A stretch of DNA of 64,000 bases from Carnegiea gigantea (lineage: Eukaryota; Streptophyta; Magnoliopsida; Caryophyllales; Cactaceae), in contig JAKOGI010002433.1 in the NCBI GenBank assembly GCA_029747015.1, positions 46,357-110,356 on the forward strand, in the 5' to 3' direction. Shown here piece after piece: positions 38,403 to 48,645 of the stretch. The first letter of the stretch is position 1. Every line of letters begins with the position of its first letter. The notes beneath the pieces were generated by a model that was not told where the DNA came from, did no database searches, and worked only from the letters and a program-made list of their open reading frames with translations. A program made the position numbers and the translations under genes.

Positions 38403-39790
38403 ATGCGAAGTCCCTTTCCATTTGAATTCAATCCTGAAATCAAAGGGAATTTTTGCTCCAGGAGGAAGAAATTAACAGTAGAAGAGCAAACACTAAAGGC
38501 TCAAGTAGTTTCTTTAACAATGGCAGGAATAAGAGGTCACCAAAGAAGGACAGTCCAAGATTTTGTTACCCTGGGAGTCAATCGCATTTCCTCGAGCATC
38601 GCTCGGCCAACTGTAGAAGCAAATAATTTTGAGCTCAAACTAGCCCTTATATCAAGGGTGCAACAATGCCAGTTTAGAGGCACCCCGTTAGAAGATCTAA
38701 ACTTACAACTCTCGGTCTTTTTAGAGGTGTGTGACACGTTAAAGCTTAACAGGGTTTCTACTGATGCCATCCACTTGCTCCTGTTCCCCTTTTCACATAG
38801 GGATAAGGGGACGGCGTGGCTTCACTCCTTGCCTCCAGGATAGATCACGACATGGAACGAGCTCACAAAAGTTTTTCTTGCCAAGTTCTTTCCCTCAGGT
38901 AAGACCACAAGCCTGTGGAATTGAATCACTACCTTCTCTTAAAAGGAAGATCAAATGCTCTATGAAGCCTGGGAATGATTGAAGGACCTTTTATTATGCC
39001 TTCACCATGGTCTTCAAAGGTGGATGATTACCCATACATTCGATAATAGAGTCACTCAGCCATTAAGATCTAATAATGATGCAGCAGTAAGAGGTACTCT
39101 TACGAACAAAACAGAAGACGAAGCATACAATCTTTAGAAAAGATGGCTCTTAACAATCTCCCATGGTTGTTTGAGACAACACAACCCAAGTGGGTTGGAG
39201 GTAAGTTAGAATTAGATGCTATTTCTATGCTTTCTTCTAAAGTTGATGCTATGCCTAAAAAATTAGAGTACTTGAATGTTAATTCTATCAGTTCAAATAG
39301 CCCTTCCCCCTCATGTCATATATGTGGATCAGTTGATCATTTGACTGTGCATTATCAAGTGGCTAGTCCTTTTCCCCAAGATATAAGTGATCAAGTCAAT
39401 TATGTGAACAACTATAACCCTAAACAAACAAATGACCTTTTCTCTAGTAGATATAATCCTCATTGGAGAAATCACCTTAATTTCTCCTATAGGTCTAATG
39501 CCTCACTTAAACGCCAAACGACTTATAGACCACCCCCCTGGATTTCAAAGACCATCCTATCCTCAACAAGCGCCTCAAAAATCCAACTTAGAGACTATGA
39601 TGGAGAATATGCTTTTGGAGCAACAAAAGCAAGATGAGTACATTAAGCCGTTGGCCTCTAAGGTTGATATGCTTACTACTCACAATAAGATAGTGGAAGC
39701 TTAAATCGCTCAATAAGCTACCTCTTCATCTACACCCCCGAATAGACTTCCTAGTAAACCGAGTTTAACCTTCGCGAGCAGTGTAACTAT
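38403..39790 (+). pseudogene. Element B gag
   Basis: ATG at 38403-38405 opens 146 intact codons (to 38843). The Athila gag core is visible in MRSPFPFEFNPEIKG and LLFPFSHRDKGTAWLHSLPP. Frameshifts follow at about 38840 and 38990, then a second open block (39143-39637) carries the knuckle CHICGSVDHLTVHY, in which the last Cys has become Tyr. The proline/asparagine-rich tail follows, as in element A. The gene is dead but much better kept than A's copy, so it is the better reference for the family. Confidence 0.8.
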
Positions 39791-40560
39791 GTCACCTTAA
39801 AAGAAAGGTAGAGGATCTTGAGTACATGACACTTGAGAAGGGTAGAGAGGTGATTGTAGCTGAGAGTAAGGAGAAAAAATGATGAGGATGAGCGCATAAC
39901 TTTTAGAGAAAAAGACAACTTTAAGTTCCTCAAAGTCATTCCTCCCAAACTTCCTGACCCAGGTAGCTTTTCTTCTGCTATATAGCAGGAAAAGTGAAGA
40001 TTGATAGGGCCCTATGTAGCCTTGGTGCAAGTGTCAGTTTGATGCCCTACTCTATGTTCTATAAGCTTCATTTGGGACCATTACAACCAGCAACCTTTTC
40101 ACTCTATTTAGCCGATAGTTCCAAAACATGACCTTTGGGTACGTTAGAGGATGTGCTCATAAAAGTAGGAGATTTATGGGTGCTTGAAGATTTTGTCATT
40201 GTTGATATGACTGAGACTGGCGATGCCCAAATTATTCTTAGGAGACCCTTTTGGCTATTTTAGGTTACACGATTGATGTAAAAGCGGGTGGATAATATTT
40301 GAAGTAGGGGGTGTTATGCTGCGTTTTGTTTTATGGAAGATAAAATTATTTCCCCCAATTCTTTTGTATCTGATGTACTCCTTCTTTCTCCTGAGATTGA
40401 GATGGAAGATAATTGGGGTTATCCTAAGCCTTCTGATTTTGACTAGATTTCAACTAAGGATCCCAACTAGTGTTATGTTAAGCTGGGGTTTGCTGCTTCT
40501 ACATCACCTAGCGTACCCGTGATTGAGATCTATACTTCTAATGAGTCTTCCATGAGTGAC
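39791..40560 (+). pseudogene. Element B protease relic
   Basis: Aspartic protease region of the Athila type, with ASVSLMPYSMFYKLHLG (about 40025-40080) and WVLEDFVIVDMTETGDAQII (about 40177-40235). The active-site Asp present in element A (C-D-F-G) is Ser here (C-S-L-G, about 40013-40025). Stops and frame changes occur on both sides. No polymerase domain follows. Confidence 0.7.
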
Positions 40561-41617
40561 TACTATAGGTTCGCTTAATTTGTTCTTTCTTGACCTCTTG
40601 TAGAAGGATTTGATTTGAATTTTGATCTTGGGATTGAGTATGACAATAGTGGTCCATCTTATGAAGCCTGATATCAATTTGTTATGAATGCTAATAGTAC
40701 GCTTTGGTGCAATTTCATAATGAAGATGGACCTCCAACCTGAGTATCTGAGGTGGTGCCTTCAGTTGAAAGACTTTAATTTCGTGATTCGTGATAAAAAT
40801 GAAACATATGTTATAGGGGAGTCCATACCCACACTTTCATTGAACCTAAACTAGAATAGAAGAAAGGTCGAGCTCCTGACCTTAAATGAGCCCTTCTTGG
40901 GAGGTGACCCCGGTGTTTGTTTTTTCTTTTCCCTTTTTATGCTTTTTTTAATTGTATTTTGTGCTTTTTTTTATTTAGAACCTCCATTAGAAAATCAATA
41001 GAACAATAAAAGAGGTAATAAAAATAATAAAGAAGAAAAAGATACTAATAAGAAGTTTTTAAAACCTCCATGGACACCTCATGGTGCCTACCCATTGTCC
41101 GTGAAGGCTCTAAAAAAAGGAAGCAAAAAGAACGGGACCATAGCGACCATGGATGGTCCATGGCCACCACCACAGTTCGTGATGAGCCACTCATCGCTAT
41201 CAAGGGTTTTCAAGGCCCTTTGACCCTAAATTTCTTCATCTTCTTCCTCAAAACTCGATCCCCCCTCTCTCTCTCTAAACACTCCCTTCTCTGTTTAAAA
41301 CCTCCATAATAACTTCACTTCAAACCTCCAATTCTTCACTAAAATCCATCAAATTTCTCCCTTTTTCACTTATTTTCTTCACTTTAACCTCGAATCTCCC
41401 TTTATTGTTCCCTTTTAGGCCTTCTTTCCCTCCCATTTTTCGCATCTCCATACCTACAACCTTCAAAACTCCATTTTTCACTTTTTACTTTTCCAATTTC
41501 CATTTTTCTTCCATATTTGTTCATCACTTCTTTCCCTTTTCTCAAATTTTTCATTTTCTAGCATTTTTCTACTCATTTTCTTTTAGTTTGTTTTTTCAAG
41601 CTTTTTATTACATCACC
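40561..41617 (+). other. Element B spacer between protease and extra ORF
   Basis: Parallel to 26791-27789 of element A: a short coding-like remainder to about 40857, then CT-rich leader-like DNA before the ATG at 41618. No complete domain is recognised. Confidence 0.55.
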
Positions 41618-42945
41618 ATGGCACCAAAGAAGAAGGTAAGAATGACACAAGAAGCTAGGACTTCAAGTCAAGCCCCACAAAGAACACCCCAAAGCTCCCG
41701 AACATCCACCGCCGCGAGAAAGTGAGGTAACATTCCACACCCCCTTGGCTCAACCAATCCTGAGCATATTGCTAGATATAATGCTTTGAGTAGTAAAGTA
41801 GTAGTAGCTAATTGATATTATGATGATGATGTGTTGAATAGTTTACGATTGTTAGATGACATTAACTGGTTGTTTGCTCATGGTGGAATGGGACAATTTT
41901 TAGAAACTAGGGATCACACTTATCAGGACATTACGCTTGAATTATTAAGCACATTGCATGTTGAGGTCATGAGTGACCCTTCATGTCAAGAGGGCTACAT
42001 GTCATTTTATCTTAATAGTGAGTTCTATGAAGTTAATTTGAGTGTCTTTGATAGTATATTTAGTTTCCACCAAGTATGGATCTCCCATACCGCCATGTCC
42101 CAAAGGCATTCAATCCGAATGCTTTTTGGTATGAAATTTTCGACAATTATCGGTGTGATACTAGTAATTCCAAATATACGGTTATTCAAAACCCCTGCAT
42201 TTGTGTGGCCCATCGCTTGTTAGCTTGTGGTTTGTTTGCCAGGGAGGATAGTTTAAATGTGCTTCACCTATCTGAATTATATTTTTTATATAGCATGCTT
42301 GAAGGTGATTGGATTGACCTTAGGTCACTTCTTGGTCCATCAGTTGTATAGCGCAACTACTGGTTATGCACACAGAATTATCATTGAGGGCCTTATTACC
42401 CATTGTTAGGTTTGTTGGCATTAAACGGAGCCCTGATGATAGAGTCGTAGGTTCAGAGCAGTTAAACTTGGCCATTTTTGAGCAAATGAAATTTTGTAGG
42501 GTAGAAGGTGGGCGTATCTATTGATTGTATCCTAGGAACTGGTTAATGCCTCTCCCAGATGTTGATGGCACCTCTCTTCTAAATTTGACCAATCTCTACG
42601 TTTTAGCCGGTGATGAAGAGTTGGCGTGACCCTCTCCACCTCATCCACCTACTCACCCTAGGGCTTCTAGTTCATTCCAACCACCATCCTCTCATGATTA
42701 TCCTAACTTGCATGCTGGCCTTCGATCAACTCAAGAAAAGCATGCTTCTCTACGAGCTTAAGTAGAAACTGAGCATACCTTACTCCGGGGTTTTGCTCAG
42801 GAGTGGCATGATGAGTTCCGCAGGACGATTGCCTCCCAGAACTAATATTTCCAAGACTTTAGGACCTACTTAGAGACTTAGCTTGACTGACAAATTTTTC
42901 AACCCCACCCTCCTTCTTTTCCACCCACTCCCTTCTAGTGCCTTC
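41618..42945 (+). pseudogene. Element B extra ORF (Athila ORF-1-like)
   Basis: ATG 41618-41620 starts MAPKKKVRMTQEARTSSQAP, with a stop at 41723-41725. After a frameshift the main block is open from about 41831 to 42060 (LLDDINWLFAHGGMGQFLE; HVEVMSDPSCQEGYMSFYL). It continues in another frame to 42351 (NPNAFWYEIFDNYRC; LLACGLFAREDSLNVLHLSE). The C-terminal part is proline- and serine-rich with a short coiled-coil-like segment (about 42720-42880). Removing two frameshifts would give one protein of roughly 400 residues. It resembles the additional protein of Athila-group elements. The role is unknown, and a host origin cannot be excluded. Confidence 0.55.
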
Positions 42946-44741
42946 TGCTTTTTCTATGCTTGCATTGAAGACAATGCTTTGTCGCAGCATAGGTGAGCTG
43001 TTGTAATTTTTATGTGTTTGTGGCTGTATATACGTTTGGTATGGATGTGTTAAAGTTTGCATTTTTTTGGGTCATGCATTTAGTTTGCATTTTTAGTTGA
43101 TCATTTAGTTTTCTTAGTTTTCTTTCTTTGTTTTAGTTTTGTTTTGACATTTTCTTTAGTTTTTAGTTGCATTTTAGGCTTAGTAAAAAAGAAAGAAAAA
43201 ACCAAAAACCCAAAAAAAATGAGCCTATAAATCCTCCAATTATGAGTCTTTAGACTAAGTGCCTTTCTTTTGCTTATTTTGACCCTTTTTGTTAGGCCCA
43301 TTTGTGAATAAAATGCTAGTTTCTCAGTTTTTGAACTATGCTTGATGTTTTGACCATCAAGGAAGTTATGAATTGATTGCTTAATGATTCTTGGCATGAA
43401 TATTTGGCACATGAAATTCAATGAGCCACATGAGCTGTGTCTTGTGAGATTTTGAGCTTGAATAGACTAATTCATTATTTTAGTCTCATATTTCCTTGTG
43501 TGACTTTTCTTAGATTTCAAGTCTCTAGAACTTGCTTTAACTCTTATTCAAGATCACATTTAGTGTGCATATTTAGGAAATATGATTGAGGCATTCCCTG
43601 ACTTTATGAGCTACATTGACCAAATAGCTGCCCTTATATGAATGATTTATCCCTTGCTATCCCTTTGGGTCTTTACCATATTTATTGATGAAAACCTATA
43701 TTATCATCATTGGCCACACACATGTCTTATGCTTTTTTGCCAAGGCTATAGAGTTTCATAGTGGATTAGGAGTAACTTTGTGGATAATAACCTTTTATAG
43801 ATCTTATGGTTTGGTTGGATGTGATAAGGGATTCATCTTCTATTTTCCCTTCAAAGTCAATTGGATTCTGTTTTATGAGTTACAAGAAAAGTATTGGAAA
43901 GTGCATAGTTTCCTTTGCCATGATCCTCTCTTTGATGAAGAAAATGAAAAAAAACTACAAACCACCAAAGTTGTTTAGAAAAATGTGTGTTGGAAAAAAA
44001 AAAACAAAAAGGTAGCAGAGAAAAAAACACATAAGGATAAAAAAAACTGATTAAATAAAAGAATTTGGTATTAGTTTTATATTTTTGAGCACTTTCTCTT
44101 ATGATCTCACTGGGGATGTTGTTGATATTTTGAGATGTATGGGCTTCAGGAATGTGTTTTAGTTGGGAGATCACAGTATATGCTCTTAGTCTTTGGCTTT
44201 TGGCTCCACAAATCTCAAAACGTTTGTTCCCTCCTTTCTTTACCCATTTGCCCATTACAACCCTTAAGAAATCCTCATAAGTGCCTTGTGTGTTTTGCAT
44301 GGTTGTGGTGGCGAATTAGAGACTATTATCAAACTTATGATTGATTTGGTTCTATGGAATAAGATTTTAGATAACTTCATTTTAGTTTAAACACAGGAGC
44401 GGGAGTATTCCACATTTTTCAAAAGTGAGGCTCCACCAGACTAATTAGCTCTACAATCTTATGTGCTTGCATGATCTATTTATAGTTCCTTGGGGGTGAT
44501 CAAGTTTTGATATCAAGCTTGTGATATTGTACTTTTTTGAAAACCTTCTTCTTCTCCTAATTTTAAAATGTCTTGCACGCTACTTTGGGGTTGCCATTGA
44601 TTGCTGTTCTTGCTTGTGATATGCTATGACTTGCGTACTTTAAGGAGGTTGTTATGTATTTGAGCCCTAGATGCATCTCCCCTTACCGGTTTTATATAGT
44701 GTTTACTTCAGGACGAGCAATAGTTTAAGCATGGGGGAGTT
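42946..44741 (+). other. Element B 3' untranslated region and purine tract
   Basis: Non-coding, A-rich in part (about 43185-43220 and 43940-44060), ending in AAGCATGGGGGAGTT (44727-44741), the polypurine tract next to the 3' LTR. Confidence 0.7.
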
Positions 44742-45966
44742 TCATAAGTCCTTAAAATGCACTCTATTTTGAGGTCATTTTGTACCCTTTTTAGGAAGAA
44801 TTATGTTTTTTATGCTATATTATTCCACTTCTTTTTTCTGCTTTATGGTCGGGTGTGGTTCTTTCCGATGTATTGAAGGCTTTTGGACCATTTTACCCCA
44901 AATTTGACCCTAAATTATTGTAGCTTGACCCCCACGGACACCCCCAAGTCACTATGCATGTGCAAGAAAGAAAGAATAGAATAATTTTGAGACAAAGCTC
45001 ACTACGGACAAACTGTGGTGAAGCACGGTCCATGGTGAGGCCAGAATTAGAAGTCTCTTCCTTTTCCTTCATTGTGTAATTGAGGTTGATCAAGTTCTTC
45101 CTTAAATAGGTAATTTGACAGCAGATTTGGAGGACACACCGCAAAAGAGAACTCCTACTAATTAGTTTTATCCATTCTTTTCTATTTTCTTAAGTTTAGT
45201 TTTAGATTTCCAGTTAGTTTTGAGTATAATATGTGAAGAAGTGCTTATTATTTGGAGTGGGAAACCCTTGAAGGATCTTAAATTGCGCTAAGTTTTCTTC
45301 TCCTAAACTTTGTTCAATTGTTGTTATTTCATATATAAGTGAGTAATTTTCTCAATCTGGGGCCAAGTATTGATGTTGGAATCTCTTATTTTTATTTGGT
45401 TGTGCTTGTTCCTGATTGGAATTAGTTGAATTCCATCTTGTGTGTAAAATTGTTGTGGGTGCATTTTGGGCAAATTAACTTGCTAATTCTAAATAGTTAA
45501 GTGAAGGACTAAAAGGTGAAATTTTCTATTTGATCGACAAGATAGGATTTGACTTAGCAATACTTGAAAAAGATTCGCTTGTTAAGAGGATCTTCAGCCA
45601 TCAAAAATCCATAACTTAGACTAAACAAGATATTTGAAAGAATGACAATTGGTTAGTTTGGACAATTCAGTTTATTTCAAATGAAAAGATTGAAATCTAA
45701 ATGCAATTGCACCCATTTCAATCTCCCATTATAGATCAAGTGCATGTTATAATCTATTGATCCACATCTTTACTATGTGAAACAAATCCCTAGATGTGTT
45801 AAATTGATTGAATCTTCCAATTAGATTATAACATCGTTCAAACCCTCAACTGAAATTTGCTTGCTTAGCAATTTAATAGGATGAAACTCAATAGATTACA
45901 ATTGGTCTCTGTGGGAACGATTTCTTTTCTAAACTACAACACCCGTGCGCTTGTGGGCATAGGTCA
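44742..45966 (+). repeat. Element B 3' LTR
   Basis: TCATAAGTCCTTAAAATGC to CATAGGTCA, 1225 bases, matching the 5' LTR with scattered differences. Confidence 0.87.
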
Positions 45967-46042
45967 GTATGGCTCCCGAAATTCAGTAATGTCATTACCG
46001 TTTGAACTTGCCTTTTCACTCATGTAGGGATCTTTCATTACA
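45967..46042 (-). repeat. Shared copia LTR, right piece
   Basis: Resumes after element B with GTATGGCTCCC and ends GATCTTTCATTACA, like the LTR end at 11825. The RNase H of copia unit 2 follows immediately. Confidence 0.75.
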
Positions 46043-46380
46043 AGTCCTTAATGGATCTTAATCTTATACCCCTCGATGTACCAAAACCTATTTTTCTAGT
46101 AGCTCCTTTTTGCACTTCACATAGTCCAGTTATATCGCTCCATTTTCTAGTAGCTCCTTCATTACTTTGTGTCTCAATCTTATACGCCTTCTGTTTCCAT
46201 CGAAGGCCTTATTCATTGCGATTGAAAGCTACCATATTGTCACAGTGTATTGTAATCAAAGGAGCCATCCTCCCACACAAAGGGACATCTGCTAGCAGAC
46301 TTTTCAACCATTCAATGTCACGGCTTGCCAATTCAAAAGCAATAAATTTAGATTCTATAGCAGTGATAGAGGTATAAGAC
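46043..46380 (-). pseudogene. Copia unit 2: RNase H C-terminal part
   Basis: Minus-strand copia RNase H with FIAFELASRDIEWLKSLLAD and IHCDN (about 46225-46350), then the C-terminal tail toward 46043. It is cut at 46380 by Cassandra, duplicating AAGAC, and resumes at 51649. It is better preserved than the corresponding part of unit 1. Confidence 0.8.
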
Positions 46381-46663
46381 TTTAACGCCCCGACCCCTCC
46401 CGGGTCATGGATAGTTACCAATAACAGCTTAAAGGATCGTCGACTGGCCCCCACAAATCGCCACAAGCCTTTCTGGTATGTTTCATCCTCGCTCACACGC
46501 TGCACGGAAAACTTCCCAGGAGGTCATCCATCCCAAGATTACTCTCCAGCAAGCACGCTTAACTATGGAGTTCTTCAGAGTAGGCTTCCTGAAAAGAAAG
46601 GTGTACCTTTGTTGATATAAGTAGTCACTTCGATTCTTTTTAAGCCACACTCGGAGTGTTACA
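46381..46663 (-). repeat. Cassandra 3' LTR
   Basis: TTTAACGCCCCGACCC to GAGTGTTACA, 283 bases. The terminal TG (plus reading) has become TT. It holds 5S-derived sequence at about 46502-46578. Confidence 0.88.
46502..46578 (-). other. 5S rRNA-derived promoter segment in Cassandra 3' LTR
   Basis: On the minus strand this reads AGTTAAGCGTGCTTG (box A region) and later GGATGGATGACCTCCTGGGA (box C region), close to plant 5S rRNA. In Cassandra these boxes are internal RNA polymerase III promoter elements. It is a partial, LTR-embedded copy and not a 5S gene. Confidence 0.88.
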
Positions 46664-46835
46664 ATCACCCCTACTCGAAGCGTGCAATGTCCTCGTTGTG
46701 CCTCACTGACCGACCGACTTACCAGTCCTCTTGACCGGCAGTCCACACCTAGTATCTTTACTATGCTAGGTGACTGCCCATGGGCTCTCCATCCACTTTC
46801 GTAGCTCACGGTCGTGGATCGGCTCTGATACCACC
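46664..46835 (-). other. Cassandra internal region with primer site
   Basis: 172 bases. The primer-binding site TGGTATCAGAGCC (minus reading, 46821-46833) lies two bases inside the 5' LTR. A purine-rich GTAGGGGTGAT (46664-46674) precedes the 3' LTR. No coding frame. Confidence 0.85.
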
Positions 46836-47106
46836 TGTAATGCCCCGACCCGTCTCAGTCGCGGGTCTTACCAATAATAGCTTAAAGGATCATTGACTGG
46901 CCCCACAAATTAACATAAGTGTTTCCGACGTGTTTCGTCCTCGCTCACACGCTGCCCGGGAAACTTCACAGGTGGTCACCCATCCTAAGATTGCTCCCCA
47001 GCAAGTGCGCTTAACTGTAGAGTTCTTAAGATTAGACTTTCCGAAAAGAAAGGTGCACATTTGGTGATAAAAATAGTCACTTCAATTCTTTTTAAGCCAT
47101 ACTCAG
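46836..47106 (-). repeat. Cassandra 5' LTR, main piece
   Basis: Begins TGTAATGCCCCGACCC and contains the second 5S-derived segment (about 46957-47030). It stops at CTCAG (47102-47106), where the gag-only element entered. The last nine bases, GGTGTTACA, are at 51640-51648. Confidence 0.88.
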
Positions 47107-48286
47107 TGATGCATATTCCCATATGCATCATTTTTTATTTAAGGTCAACTTCTAAGAAGAAAAGTGTCAAACAAGAGTGTGCATGGGAACTCTCATATTT
47201 TCTCTTATTATGTGAGTTCAAGGACTTTAGACACCATGAAAAAGTCAAGCAAGTGGCGAAAATCTGGATAAAACTCATATTCCTTCCGGAAGAATTGGTG
47301 ACCGATTCATCCCTGCGGAAGGTAATTTTTTTTGTGCTCATTTTTTGGACTAGCTCAAGTGGACCCACAACTTGAGGGGCCACATGGTTTTGAAGCGTAA
47401 GATGTCAGCTTTAAAATAAGCCCAATTTTATTTAATTTGGACGTCATTTGATTAGGCAAAGTAGCACTCAAAGGGAAGTTGTCCTGCGCCAGTCTAATTC
47501 TGATATAGGTGTAATGTTCAAACCATAACTTTTGATCTACTTATCTAAATTGAGCAAATGAGCCCATTATGGAAAATAGATTTGCAGGGCTTTCCAACAA
47601 GCCCAGAAGCACTGAATTTGGACGTGTGTGCGGAGAGTTATGCTCAGTTGAAGTGGAGGCTGCTGCAAGGATTAAATGCTGGGCAAATGAAGAGACTTTG
47701 GTTACATGACATCATGCACGACTTGGAGTGTTCTAGATGGATGTCTTCAGCTGATTGGAAGCCTAGAATATTCTTTGTAACCTCCCCCACCCCTTTATGT
47801 TGAGTCTTTTCCATTTTCCAAGCCTTTTCAATTTTTTAGTTTTAATTGCTAGGAGTTTTTAAGTCTTTTGGTTATCTTTGTTTAGCCTATAAATAGGTGG
47901 GTTATGTAGTTGCATTTGAATGCAGAGTGGTAAGCTTTCCCAAAGTGAAATACAATTACCTTTGAGTGTGATTCTCAAAAGTATTCCAAATCCCTAGTTC
48001 TATATCTTGAATTTTGGCAAGTTCAAGTGGTGTTCTAGGTTCTCTTCCTTTTCCAATTGGAGTGATTCCTTGGTGAAGACAAAAGAATTTGCCCAAGATC
48101 AAGTCCTTGAGTGGCTCCGTGAAGGATTATCTCAAGTGCAAGGTCTTGTTTATCCCTTTGTCCTCTTTTGTTATTATTCTTCGATCCATCTCAATCTATC
48201 TTCCATATTCACTTTTCTTTGGTTTGATTCTTGTTTGGAATTTGTTTGAGTTTGATTTGGTTCACTTACCACCCACATATACATCA
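47107..48286 (+). repeat. TR-GAG 5' LTR
   Basis: 1180 bases. The first 24 bases form a perfect 10-bp inverted repeat (TGATGCATAT / ATATGCATCA) with a TCCC loop. A TATA box lies at 47888-47895. It ends ACATATACATCA. Confidence 0.92.
47888..47895 (+). promoter_or_regulatory. TATA box in TR-GAG 5' LTR
   Basis: TATAAATA in the sequence CCTATAAATAGGTGG, repeated at 51236-51243 in the 3' LTR. This is the likely RNA polymerase II promoter core. Transcription would start about 25-35 bases downstream. Confidence 0.65.
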
Positions 48287-48288
48287 AT

Positions 48289-48300
48289 TGGTATCAGAGC
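48289..48300 (+). other. TR-GAG primer-binding site
   Basis: TGGTATCAGAGC, an exact initiator-Met-tRNA type primer site two bases after the LTR. Confidence 0.9.
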
Positions 48301-48414
48301 CAAGGCTTCCCTAGGCCTAAGCTTGCTGCCCAACACCCTTCCAAACACCCAAACACATTTTCCCCACAAAAATACCAAAACCGTGCCCACGGTTTTTCGC
48401 CGGCCAGAAGAGCA

Positions 48415-48608
48415 GCACGGTCACCCCGTGCCAATACGCACGACCGTGCCACCCTTCTTCCTAGCCACACGCCAACTGCATCCCATCCAGCACTTCAGCA
48501 CGGTCACCCCGTGCCAAGGAGCACGACCGTGCCACCTTCAAAACCTGCATTTCACAAGTCGAAGCAAAGCACGGCCGCCTCGTGCCTCACTGCACGCCCG
48601 TGCCACCT
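48415..48608 (+). repeat. Three spaced leader repeats with CACGGTC/GACCGTG arms
   Basis: Three copies of a roughly 40-base unit start at 48415, 48498 and 48569. Units 1 and 2 begin GCACGGTCACCCCGTGCC and end GCACGACCGTGCCACC. Unit 3 is more diverged. Inside a unit, GCACGGTC and GACCGTGC are inverted, so each could fold as a hairpin in the RNA. They lie between primer site and gag, where packaging or translation signals are usual. Function is inferred only. Confidence 0.7.
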
Positions 48609-48645
48609 TCCCCAGCAGCATTTTCTTTCCCCAAAGCACTTCAAC

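Larger units (their letters stand above)
37009..45966 (+). mobile_element. Athila-like Ty3 element B, non-autonomous
   Basis: Sister copy of element A: LTRs 37009-38253 and 44742-45966, primer-binding site 38260-38279, gag, protease, extra ORF and purine tract 44727-44741; 8958 bases with no nested insert. It sits in the shared copia LTR. The flanks GTACT (37004-37008) and GTATG (45967-45971) agree at three of five bases. As in A, no reverse transcriptase, RNase H or integrase is present, so the family as a whole appears to lack pol. Confidence 0.85.

Noticed and set aside
43857..44300. 147-codon minus-strand frame
   Set aside because: Runs antisense through the non-coding 3' region of element B and is not conserved in A.
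46502..47030. 5S rRNA genes
   Set aside because: The two 5S-like stretches are partial, diverged and embedded in Cassandra LTRs, so they are promoter-derived sequence and not genes.
48415..48608. CRISPR-like spaced repeats
   Set aside because: Only three imperfect units in a plant retrotransposon leader.
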